Shown here piece by piece: positions 1-8,009 of a stretch of DNA of 64,000 nucleotides (positions are counted from its first letter, which is position 1; every line of letters starts with the position of its first letter). A program made the position numbers and the translations under genes. A model generated the notes under the pieces. That model was not told the origin of the DNA and searched no databases. It saw nothing but the letters and a program-made list of their open reading frames with translations. The DNA comes from Thermoplasmata archaeon (GTDB lineage Archaea > Thermoplasmatota > Thermoplasmata > RBG-16-68-12 > SOIM01): positions 62,001 through 126,000 of the forward strand of contig JAGLME010000001.1 in assembly GCA_023140195.1 (NCBI GenBank). Direction: 5' to 3'.

Positions 1-1
1 T

Positions 2-970
2 GGAACAGGGCTTGAGGGCTCTTTGATTGTCAACCCTCTTGATCACAGGTGGGATGACTGGGGCCTAAAGGCCACCACTTGCCGTGTGAAAGACGGTGCT
101 CACGGATCAGATACTTCTGGAATACTTGATGTCTCCTTTGAGTATCGAGTCAAGATAGGCATCAGTGTTCAAGTTCCTGTTGCTGGACGAATAACGGTTG
201 GGGAGGTTTCTCTCACATCTCTAAGTGGTAGTCCTTCGCTCAATCCAGTAGTCTTCGCAAGTCTCCGCCCCTCTCCCGTTTCCCTCGACATCGCAAAGAT
301 AGGGTCCCATAGGGTCACTCTTGAGTGGGGGAGAAGTAGCGATCCTGGATTCTCCTTCTATGAGATTGAATCGCTTGGTGGAACCATATCCGAAGTTCTC
401 CGAATCAGGAGTCGAGATTACAGCAGGTTAGAAGTTTCTGTCAAGCCAGATTCAGACTACTCATTTACTATCACTGTTGAAGATTCCGATTTCCTTAGGT
501 CGCCATCTCAGTCGATGAACGTCCACACTCCACTCGATCCTCCTCCAGAACCTGTGATTCTATCCCCTCCCAGTGAATCAGATTTGGGCCCAACCCACAT
601 CCCAATTCAATGGAGCTTCACTCATGCAAATGATTTCAATCGTTATGAGGTAGTTGTGAATGGTGAAGTTGCATCAATAATCAGGGTGGAGACACATAAC
701 ACCTCCACATTGAAGGGTCTACAGCCTGAAACTGCCTATGAGATTCTCGTTGTGACATATGATACCTGGGGTAACTCAGCCTCTTCAATACCTCTTGCAG
801 TGCAGACGCACCCTCAGGAGATACTCGTTGTCACGACTGAGGTGTCATCAGTTGTTGACACAAATTGGGCCCTGATACTATTCTTGGGCTTTCTGGGAGG
901 CATACTATCATACCCGACAGGGGTTGTCTTCTATATCCTCATCGTAAGGCTCAAGGAGTTCCTGAAATAG
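2..970 (+). CDS. FN3-domain membrane-anchored surface protein, 5' end outside window
   Basis: The frame is open to the first bases of the window without a stop, so the gene starts upstream. Translation from position 2 gives about 322 residues. Two fibronectin type III-like domains are visible, roughly the middle third (a strand with VTLEWGRSSDPGFSFYEI) and the third quarter (IPIQWSFTHANDFNRYEVVV). A single hydrophobic segment close to the C-terminus (from about TNWALILFLGFLGG) ends in a short basic tail (VRLKEFLK). This is the architecture of an exported protein anchored by a C-terminal helix with the domains outside. A TTG at 23 is an in-frame codon but there is no reason to start there. The exact substrate or partner is unknown. 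It is followed by a convergent surface protein gene. Confidence 0.7.
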   Translation, partial: GTGLEGSLIVNPLDHRWDDWGLKATTCRVKDGAHGSDTSGILDVSFEYRVKIGISVQVPVAGRITVGEVSLTSLSGSPSLNPVVFASLRPSPVSLDIAKIGSHRVTLEWGRSSDPGFSFYEIESLGGTISEVLRIRSRDYSRLEVSVKPDSDYSFTITVEDSDFLRSPSQSMNVHTPLDPPPEPVILSPPSESDLGPTHIPIQWSFTHANDFNRYEVVVNGEVASIIRVETHNTSTLKGLQPETAYEILVVTYDTWGNSASSIPLAVQTHPQEILVVTTEVSSVVDTNWALILFLGFLGGILSYPTGVVFYILIVRLKEFLK

Positions 971-1072
971 AGCTGTTTCAGCTTGAAGTGTCTGGATCGA
1001 CAAACAAGAACACGGAAATGAGAGATCGTTTGATATCACTTCTCTAATACTACTGAAGCTCTCAAAGTCCTG

Positions 1073-4000
1073 CTAGCCCCCTTTCACCACCCAAACCCCC
1101 GCCTGAACCACATGTATCCATATCCCCATCCCCGGCTTAAGCTCCTTGAGCGGAGATCCTCCCGGGTCATTGGGATCGAACCACTTCCAGTGTTGCTTCT
1201 TGTCCAGCGGATCGAACCAAAGAACCAGATCATACTTCCTGGCCATTCCGCCATTGTCCAACACCCCCGGCAACCCTCCCGTCACAAATGAGGGATATCC
1301 CACGAAGTTCCAGTTGGCGCAAGCGCTCACTTCAGGAAGGACAATGCTGGTATCCTTCACCCTCCCCACGTTGATCAGCGATCCATCGGACCTCATCGTC
1401 ACCCTCAGCCCCATCGTCCTGTCTATCTCGGTCAGCGACCCTCCGGTGGGCGTCCAGACATACCATACGCACGTTTCTGCATCGAACGCTTTCACTGACT
1501 TGTACAGCCCGTCCACGGATTCGAATGCAACCCCGGTGCTGTGATCCTTCAGCTCAAAGCCTATCGAGATTTCGTTGGTCCCCTTGTAGAGCTGCTTCAC
1601 GAACTTCCCGACCTTGTTCAGGTTCTGCTCCTCGATGTCCCTCTCGTCGTACGCCCTAACCACGTAGAAGTAGTTGTTCGCGTCCACTCCAGCATCAGGT
1701 TGCGGATCTATCCACTGATTCATCCCGACGGGCACCGTGTCATATGTCACGTTGAAATCAAAGCCGTTGACCGATGCCGCTCTGTAGATGCTGTATCCCT
1801 GCACCCTCGCAGACGTGGATTCGTTCCATTCCAGCCTCAGGGTGCTCATCTCCTTGTATATCCACAGGTCCGTTGGAGGGTTTATCACCCAGGACCAGAC
1901 CATCGCGTTGTAGAGCAGTTGTATGTCGTTCTCATTGGAGTTCTTCTCCACGAAGTTGGTTATGTAGACGGACCTGTAGCCCCCCGGCTCGTGAACGATC
2001 ACGCTGGCGTTCTCGGTCGGATACGATATCGCCTTGTACTCTCCTCCCAACAGCTGTTCTGACGACCAGTTGATCGGGACTGTTATCACAATGGGAGGCT
2101 GGGGCGAGATCTGCATGGCCGGAGTCAGCGTCTGTCCATTGCCAGTAGTGTATCTGTCAGGCATGTTGGTGAAGAGGGGATGGTTCTCCTTAGGTTCGAT
2201 GATCCTCAGGTTCCTGATCCCGCTCATTTGATAGTACAGATTGCCGGACTTCAAGCCGAACAGCGGACCCAGCATATATCCGTGCTCAGGAAGAGTCACC
2301 GTATCGAATGTGAAACCGGTTCCGATGATGGCATTCCCTTCCTGTACATATTTCCTGATGGCCCTTCTTTCGTTGTAGGAGAAGTAGTAGCCGCCTGCCT
2401 TTGGATCGCCTGGATTCCCCGACTTGGAACTGGAGATCAGAAGCACATCAGCATACGAGTCAACGAGCTCCTGATAGGCTATCCTCTCCTTGTTGAACCT
2501 GGTGTAGTTGATGTACAACCGGGCCGATCCGTATGTTGACCAGTTGGCATTGAGTTCGTCCCACGGAGCCTGGTCCGCAAAATCCGTTCCCCACGAATCC
2601 AGTACGTAGACCTGGATGGGCATGTCGTCCGTGACCTCGAGCGGCATGCACTCCTCGTTGTTGGTCGGGTCCTCGTCCGTGAATCCGATTATGTCAGCGA
2701 AGATACATATCTGGTATGTTCCGAGCGATGGCGGGACCCAGGTGAAGTTGACATAGTTCTCTTCCATGTGCACGAGATTTGAGACCATCTGCGTGTCCAC
2801 GACGCTCCCGTCCACCTTCAGATCCACCTGGACCGTGGGCAGGTCCTTCGCTCCGATGTTGGAGACGATCGAACTCACCAATGCTGTGTCCGTGGGCCTG
2901 ATGAACCGCGGGGAGTTCATATCCACCTTCGCGTCGTAGTCGAAGATGTCGTACCTGGACCAGACGAAGGAATTGTAGAGGAGCTGCCGTTCATCATCAT
3001 TGGGCATGACGTCCGCTGCAAAGGACATCAGAACCGCCCCTTTGTTCACAACGATGACGCTTGTGTGAATCGGCCCGCCCGAGCCGCCCGGAGGGGGAGG
3101 CCAGTTGCCTATCGACCGGGCACACATTGTTCCTCCATCCAGGTCGCTCACGTTCCACTCGCCGTCATTGCCTGGGGCCGCGGTGAGAGTGAACGCATTG
3201 GAGAAAGGACTGCTGACATTTCTGAAGAGAGGATGACCCATGCATTCCGGGAAGACCTCGATATCCCAGCTGAAGCTGGTTGCGTATGGTTGGTCCGCTA
3301 TGCCCACCAGACCCGTCAGGTAGTTGTTGTTGGAGACGTTCATGTGGAACGCGGTTCCTATTGCGACGAAGCCTCTGCCAGACCTCACCCATTTCTCGAT
3401 CGCGGCCATCTCCATATCGTCCAGTTCCGTACCTATGGGTTCTCTGTAGTAGTATCCTGAACCTGAGAGAACAAGAACATCCGCATCCGTGGCGGCTATG
3501 GCATCATACGTTATCGGATATGTGTTCAAGGATTGGTAGTCAATGGATATCGGGGCGAGACCGTAATCCGACCAGTGTGCGTTGAGGTAGTCCCATGTGA
3601 CCTTGGGTCCTTCGGCCTGCGTTCCGTAGGATCTGAGAACGGCAACCTTGGTGAAGGGCATGGAAGTGGCATTCACGTTCTTGCACTGGTAGTTGTTCCA
3701 GATGATTGTCTCTCCCGGCACCGGCGTGGACTCGATGCATATTTCATACAGACCTTCTCCCGGCGGGGTCCAGTTGAAGTACACCTTGGTGGTGTCCCCC
3801 GTCCCGAGGAACGGCAGAACCTGCTGATCCGCCAGAGCCCCGTCGACGTTCAGGTTCACCTCTATATTGCTCTCGTCAAGCCCTCCTATGTTGGACACCC
3901 TCGCACTGATGTTCTGCGGTTCAAGGGGGACGAAATCCGGTACGCTCAGCTCGGTGACGGCGATGTCGTGGCCCAGGAGCTCTCCGTAAACGGCAAGGTC

Positions 4001-5155
4001 ATCTATCATCCAGCCGATGAAGAGGTTGTTCAAGGTGTCCATGGTGTCGAACCTGAACTCGAGCTTCACCTGCAATCCGGCGTACTCCGAGAGATTCAGT
4101 GTGAGCTTCTTCCATTGATCATCCGTGAACCATTCGCTCGTGATCAGCGTCCAAGTACTTCCATCGTAAAGGTATACCTCAGCCAGGTCGACGCCGTTGT
4201 ACAGCTCCCGGGACAGAAAATGGTATACGGTCATTGACAAACTCGTCCCCAACCTAGCGTCTATCCACGGACTGGTCAGTTTCCCCCAGTTCCTGGTAGG
4301 TAGAAGCGGAGCCCCGGAGTGGTTCGTGTAGTAGTTGCATACCCTGTCGCCGAACCAGAGGTAGTTGTGTCCGTAATACCATGAAGTGTTCCCGCTGTGG
4401 GAGAAGGACATGTTCCGCAGGTTGTTTATGCAGATCTCTTCCCCCGGGTAACTCAGATGCCACAGTCCGTCTGGATACAGGCTTCCGTCATCTCCGCCAC
4501 TGAAGGTCCAATTCCCCTGTCCTTGCTCCATGTCGTCGTAGAAGAACCTCGTATTGACGTCAATGGTCCTGGAACACGCCGGAAGACCCACCACGCTGGC
4601 GGCCGAACTTGATATGTATCCCGCGTCGACACACACCCGAAGATACGTATCAGTAAGCGTCTGGAGGGGGTCGAAGTACAGATCCAGCATCACGGAGAAG
4701 TACCTGCTCCGGTTCTTCTCAATGACCACCGGGATACCAGGCAAAAAGCCCGTGCATTCTTTCATGTCCCCGATCGGTGGAAGGACGTATGGTGGAGTAG
4801 AGTCTTCTCCAATGACGCACTCAGCGTAGCTCACGTCCCTGTCGTAGTTCCTGTCGTCCCAGAGGAAGACGCGGTCTATGCCCTGAGGTGGCAGACCGAA
4901 TACGTCCACTTGTATGCTGTACAGGGTTATGTCCGCCCCTACCGCTTCCAGGGATAGCCAGAGCATGCTGAGGTTCACATCACCCTGGAAAGTGTTCGTG
5001 TCCGGAGCCAGGTTCTCCCAGGTCACATTCAGCGTGCCCGCCGGTGGCGGTGCCGTCGCGGTAAAAGACATTTCGGACAAGACCGCCGTCAGGAGCATCA
5101 AGACCACTAAGATTAGCTTGCCCACACTGCCCACTCCTCTCGAGGTTCTTTCCAT
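1073..5155 (-). CDS. Large secreted CARDB/FN3 surface protein
   Basis: Predicted 1360-residue exported protein. The N-terminus has a basic patch followed by a hydrophobic signal segment (KLILVVLMLLTAVLSEM). I place the start at the ATG at 5155 because GGAGGG lies eight bases upstream; an ATG eight codons earlier (5179) is also open. Next comes a jelly-roll/MAM-like domain (about 215-410, from DDMEQGQGNWTF to MIDDLAVYGE), then two CARDB-type beta domains (HDIAVTELSVPDFVPL and YDAKVDMNSPRFIRP). Each CARDB is followed by a glutamine-amidotransferase-like segment (ADVLVLSGSGYYY, ADVLLISSSKSG). An FN3 domain and a C-terminal domain (NFVGYPS, MGIWIHV) shared with the proteins at 5552 and 21238 complete it. 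No cell-wall anchor is seen. Probably adhesion or an S-layer-associated role; function is not known. Confidence 0.75.
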   Translation of the reverse strand: MERTSRGVGSVGKLILVVLMLLTAVLSEMSFTATAPPPAGTLNVTWENLAPDTNTFQGDVNLSMLWLSLEAVGADITLYSIQVDVFGLPPQGIDRVFLWDDRNYDRDVSYAECVIGEDSTPPYVLPPIGDMKECTGFLPGIPVVIEKNRSRYFSVMLDLYFDPLQTLTDTYLRVCVDAGYISSSAASVVGLPACSRTIDVNTRFFYDDMEQGQGNWTFSGGDDGSLYPDGLWHLSYPGEEICINNLRNMSFSHSGNTSWYYGHNYLWFGDRVCNYYTNHSGAPLLPTRNWGKLTSPWIDARLGTSLSMTVYHFLSRELYNGVDLAEVYLYDGSTWTLITSEWFTDDQWKKLTLNLSEYAGLQVKLEFRFDTMDTLNNLFIGWMIDDLAVYGELLGHDIAVTELSVPDFVPLEPQNISARVSNIGGLDESNIEVNLNVDGALADQQVLPFLGTGDTTKVYFNWTPPGEGLYEICIESTPVPGETIIWNNYQCKNVNATSMPFTKVAVLRSYGTQAEGPKVTWDYLNAHWSDYGLAPISIDYQSLNTYPITYDAIAATDADVLVLSGSGYYYREPIGTELDDMEMAAIEKWVRSGRGFVAIGTAFHMNVSNNNYLTGLVGIADQPYATSFSWDIEVFPECMGHPLFRNVSSPFSNAFTLTAAPGNDGEWNVSDLDGGTMCARSIGNWPPPPGGSGGPIHTSVIVVNKGAVLMSFAADVMPNDDERQLLYNSFVWSRYDIFDYDAKVDMNSPRFIRPTDTALVSSIVSNIGAKDLPTVQVDLKVDGSVVDTQMVSNLVHMEENYVNFTWVPPSLGTYQICIFADIIGFTDEDPTNNEECMPLEVTDDMPIQVYVLDSWGTDFADQAPWDELNANWSTYGSARLYINYTRFNKERIAYQELVDSYADVLLISSSKSGNPGDPKAGGYYFSYNERRAIRKYVQEGNAIIGTGFTFDTVTLPEHGYMLGPLFGLKSGNLYYQMSGIRNLRIIEPKENHPLFTNMPDRYTTGNGQTLTPAMQISPQPPIVITVPINWSSEQLLGGEYKAISYPTENASVIVHEPGGYRSVYITNFVEKNSNENDIQLLYNAMVWSWVINPPTDLWIYKEMSTLRLEWNESTSARVQGYSIYRAASVNGFDFNVTYDTVPVGMNQWIDPQPDAGVDANNYFYVVRAYDERDIEEQNLNKVGKFVKQLYKGTNEISIGFELKDHSTGVAFESVDGLYKSVKAFDAETCVWYVWTPTGGSLTEIDRTMGLRVTMRSDGSLINVGRVKDTSIVLPEVSACANWNFVGYPSFVTGGLPGVLDNGGMARKYDLVLWFDPLDKKQHWKWFDPNDPGGSPLKELKPGMGIWIHVVQAGVWVVKGG

Positions 5156-5178
5156 TTGGTTTTCCCTCCTCAGCCACA

Positions 5179-5349
5179 TTATGGTAAGAGCTCAGACATC
5201 CCTACCGTTGGATTACAATCTGTTGCCAGATATATATAGAGATTGGTGCGATTTCCGATAGACTGGATTGAAGGAGTTCTGGTTATGGCCAAGGTTGTGA
5301 ATATCGATTCTCCTGGCACTTCCCCTCCAATCTTTCCTCCACTTCTCAT
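5179..5349 (-). pseudogene. Relic 5' end duplicated from the neighbouring surface protein gene
   Basis: From the ATG at 5349 the frame reads MRSGGKIGGEVPGESIF and then loses all resemblance to a secreted protein, stopping after 56 codons at the start of the next gene. The neighbouring gene at 7897 begins MRSGGRIGRNVPGRVMAF. The DNA before the two ATGs also matches, including a TATA-like element and the string GGAACAAGG. I read this as the promoter and signal-peptide start of a duplicated copy whose body has been lost. It could alternatively be a short expressed peptide, but the frame after the match has no protein-like features. Confidence 0.6.
5231..5240 (-). promoter_or_regulatory. TATA box of the surface protein gene ending at 1073
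   Basis: Minus-strand TCTATATATA about 26 bases before an expected start of transcription near 5209. This would leave a leader of roughly 54 bases carrying the GGAGGG ribosome site. Confidence 0.5.
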
Positions 5350-5430
5350 TTCAATCCCCTTGCCCTTGACAAAGAGTCCATTCTTCTCTGGTTTTGCCTG
5401 TATAAAAGAAAGTCGGAACAAGGCTTTGAC
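5310..5430. repeat. Diverged direct copy of the 7856-7978 promoter and start region
   Basis: The two stretches align along about 120 bases with few gaps. On the plus strand both contain TTCCTCCACTYCTCATYTCAA, then a purine/pyrimidine-matched spacer, a TATA element (TATAAAAGAAAG against TATATAAGAAAG) and TCGGAACAAGGCTTTGAC against TTGGAACAAGGTTTTGAC. The same orientation and spacing relative to a downstream surface-protein gene point to a tandem duplication. Confidence 0.65.
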
Positions 5431-5551
5431 TCGAGCCCTCACTTCTTTAGAAGTGTTATCGCGACCACTGAAGTCACTGAACCACGGAAGTGCATTCCTC
5501 CCAACGGTAGCGGTTTTTCATCCTTGATGACGAACCTCTGTCTAAAACGTC

Positions 5552-7897
5552 CTAGAAGCCAATAATCGTGTATCTGGAAGCGATTCCATTCACAGAAATC
5601 TGGTACCCTTCACTCTGTTCCATGACCGGATCGTACGCTCCAAAGGGCATCGCAGTTGCATGAAATTTCCAAACTTCTTTCTGCATGTAGGCAAGACCAA
5701 CGACATTCAGCCCATCTTCACAGTAGTGGTCAATCGTCAGAACTGAGATTGGTTCCAGAGGAAGACCTAACGTGCTGTGACCTGCCTCGAACTCAACCAG
5801 CACGATTCCAATGCTGTAACTGCTGCTCCCCAAGGTTCCTTTGGAGTCCAGAGGAACGACCATGTAATAGTACTCCCCCACGCTCAATAGAACATCAACA
5901 TCCGTCCATGTGTTCTGTCCGGCAGGAAGTGTTGCAACTGGTGGTGGTAGAAGGCCATTCAATCCATATCTGTTCTCTGACCTGAAGACATCGTATCCGC
6001 TTGCCCCCAGAACATGATTCCATTCTAGGTCAATGCTCAAACCGCTCTTCTCTGCAGATAAGCTCCTCCTGAAGTCCGGAGAAACTCCCAATCCTTCGTG
6101 GAATCTTATCATTGACGCAGGATAGCCGCAGAAGGTGTATCTCGTAAGAGATGTCAGTTTCACCTCATATCCCTCTCCAATCATAACTGGAGCGTCGTTA
6201 ACACCCGCCCCCATTCCTTTGCGATGTGTCACCCAATGATCGTTCACGTCAAGCCAGCGAACGAAGTCGACATTGGCAATGTCAGACGCGTACCAGCTTA
6301 TGTTGCGAATCTCAAACGGCTCCAAGGGCAACGAAAATGTGTTCAGGCCCGAAGAGAACTCCTTCGTCCATTTCCCCGCCGTGTTGCTAGTGTTGCTCAT
6401 GATCCCAAACGGACTTACCGCCCTCACGATGTAGTAGTACTCCGTCGGAGCGCTCGGACCGGCCGCATCCACATCCGTCCAATTTGTTCTCAGCGGATAT
6501 GGATCACTTGATGTATCGTAAACGGGTGCAGTGAAGTTGAATTCCCTCTGATCAGGGCTTCGATAGATGAGGTAGTGGTCTGTGGTGTTAGGCTCGTATG
6601 GCGTCCACTCCAGTAGAACATCGTTTCCGTCTACAACCTTCGTCGTAATTGAAGGCGGTCTGGGAGGAAAGAGGTCCCTTCCGTATACTGTGATGTCATC
6701 CACGAACCACCCCAGCCACATGTTGTTCAATGCATCGAGGGTGTCAAACCTGAATTCGAGCTTGAATCGCTTTCCAGCATAAGCTGAGAGGTTCACCGTT
6801 TCCTTCCACCAGCTATTGTCCGTTGAATCATATCCCCCGGGGAAGGGTGAAACCTCGCTCCATGCCCCATCATTCAACCACAGATGCCCATTGTCGACTT
6901 TATACAATGGGGTGTCCGGCTCCCCAACAAGCATGTGACGGAAAGTGACTGCCAGGTTGCCTCCAGTACTTGCATCAATGTTCGGTGAAGTCAGGTTGCC
7001 CATATTGTGCGAGGAGTCAAGGTAGTCTCCGGGCATCCAGGTATGGTAGCTGCAGACATAGGTTCCGGGGTCGAGCTGATTTTCGAATCGGTGTCCGTAC
7101 CACCATCCGGTCGGAGGGCTCTGATAGAACGGCTGATTGAACACGTTGTTCGTGCAGTTCTCCTCTCCAGAGCTCAGATGCCAGAGACCATCAGGTTCAT
7201 GCATATGTCCCTTGTCCCATCCTTCTGCGGTCCAGCTACCCATTCCAGATTCCATGTCGTCGCTGAAGAATACATGCAAGATCTCGATCGAACCGCTTTG
7301 TCCGGAATCTCCGATTACAGTACCGTCCGTGCTCATGGCATTGAGAGAAATGTCGATCGTATTGCCCTCGGTTGCCGTTGGAGAAACCGAAACGAAAACG
7401 AGGATGTATCTGTTTTGGAACTGAGGGACAATGTAGTTCCCAAAGGGTGCCTTGCAATTGTTCAGATTGCCTGCTGTGGGAAGAGTGAAGCTCCCCGTCG
7501 GGTTTGTGATCCCCGTGAGTTCACACTCGTAGTAGCCCTGCAACTTGTCGGGTCCCGCAATTCCGCTCGAATCGTCCCAAAGCACAACACTTGACACCTC
7601 ACCAGCAACGAACGTTCCTCCCAGAGTGAAGTCCAGTGAGATCACTTGAACGTCTCCCCCGCTCGCGGTCATCTCCAGCCATATCATGGTCACGTTATCG
7701 TCGCCCGGGAAAGTGTGGGTGTCCGGGGCGATATCGTAGAATGTCACATCCAAAGTGCCGGCGGTCGGCGGGGCCACTATCGTCGGTCCAATGAACGGCG
7801 TAAGCGCCAGAACCACACCAGATGTCACCAACACGGCTACTGAGAAGGCCATTACTCTTCCTGGAACGTTCCTTCCGATTCTTCCTCCACTCCTCAT
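5552..7897 (-). CDS. Secreted MAM-like/FN3 surface protein, paralogue of the next gene
   Basis: Predicted 781-residue exported protein. The signal peptide is at residues 1-35 (RVMAFSVAVLVTSGVVLAL). A beta-rich N-domain (20-200) is followed by a jelly-roll/MAM-like domain (DDMESGMGSWTAEGW through GWFVDDITVYGRD) and two FN3-like domains (DVLLEWTPYEPNTTDHYLIY; DLEWNHVLGASGYDVF). Each FN3 is followed by a copy of a domain containing FSLPLEP or LGLPLEP and ending in GYEVKL or GYQISV. The arrangement mirrors that of the 1360-residue protein downstream on the same strand, and the jelly-roll domains align closely (FKLEFRFDTLDALNNMWLGW against VKLEFRFDTMDTLNNLFIGW). GGGGGC lies before the ATG. Likely an extracellular binding protein; no enzyme motif seen. 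Confidence 0.75.
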   Translation of the reverse strand: MRSGGRIGRNVPGRVMAFSVAVLVTSGVVLALTPFIGPTIVAPPTAGTLDVTFYDIAPDTHTFPGDDNVTMIWLEMTASGGDVQVISLDFTLGGTFVAGEVSSVVLWDDSSGIAGPDKLQGYYECELTGITNPTGSFTLPTAGNLNNCKAPFGNYIVPQFQNRYILVFVSVSPTATEGNTIDISLNAMSTDGTVIGDSGQSGSIEILHVFFSDDMESGMGSWTAEGWDKGHMHEPDGLWHLSSGEENCTNNVFNQPFYQSPPTGWWYGHRFENQLDPGTYVCSYHTWMPGDYLDSSHNMGNLTSPNIDASTGGNLAVTFRHMLVGEPDTPLYKVDNGHLWLNDGAWSEVSPFPGGYDSTDNSWWKETVNLSAYAGKRFKLEFRFDTLDALNNMWLGWFVDDITVYGRDLFPPRPPSITTKVVDGNDVLLEWTPYEPNTTDHYLIYRSPDQREFNFTAPVYDTSSDPYPLRTNWTDVDAAGPSAPTEYYYIVRAVSPFGIMSNTSNTAGKWTKEFSSGLNTFSLPLEPFEIRNISWYASDIANVDFVRWLDVNDHWVTHRKGMGAGVNDAPVMIGEGYEVKLTSLTRYTFCGYPASMIRFHEGLGVSPDFRRSLSAEKSGLSIDLEWNHVLGASGYDVFRSENRYGLNGLLPPPVATLPAGQNTWTDVDVLLSVGEYYYMVVPLDSKGTLGSSSYSIGIVLVEFEAGHSTLGLPLEPISVLTIDHYCEDGLNVVGLAYMQKEVWKFHATAMPFGAYDPVMEQSEGYQISVNGIASRYTIIGF

Positions 7898-7948
7898 CTC
7901 AAGCCCCCTGCCTTCGACTAAGAGGTCCGGTCTTTTCTGAGCTTACAT

Positions 7949-7957
7949 CTATATAAG
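7949..7957 (-). promoter_or_regulatory. TATA box of the 781-residue surface protein gene
   Basis: Minus-strand CTTATATAG centred near 7953. It predicts a start of transcription near 7927 and a leader of about 30 bases. The element is part of the sequence duplicated at 5310-5430. Confidence 0.55.
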
Positions 7958-8009
7958 AAAGTTGGAACAAGGTTTTGACCAATCTCCGCGGCAGGAAGAT
8001 ACGCTTATC

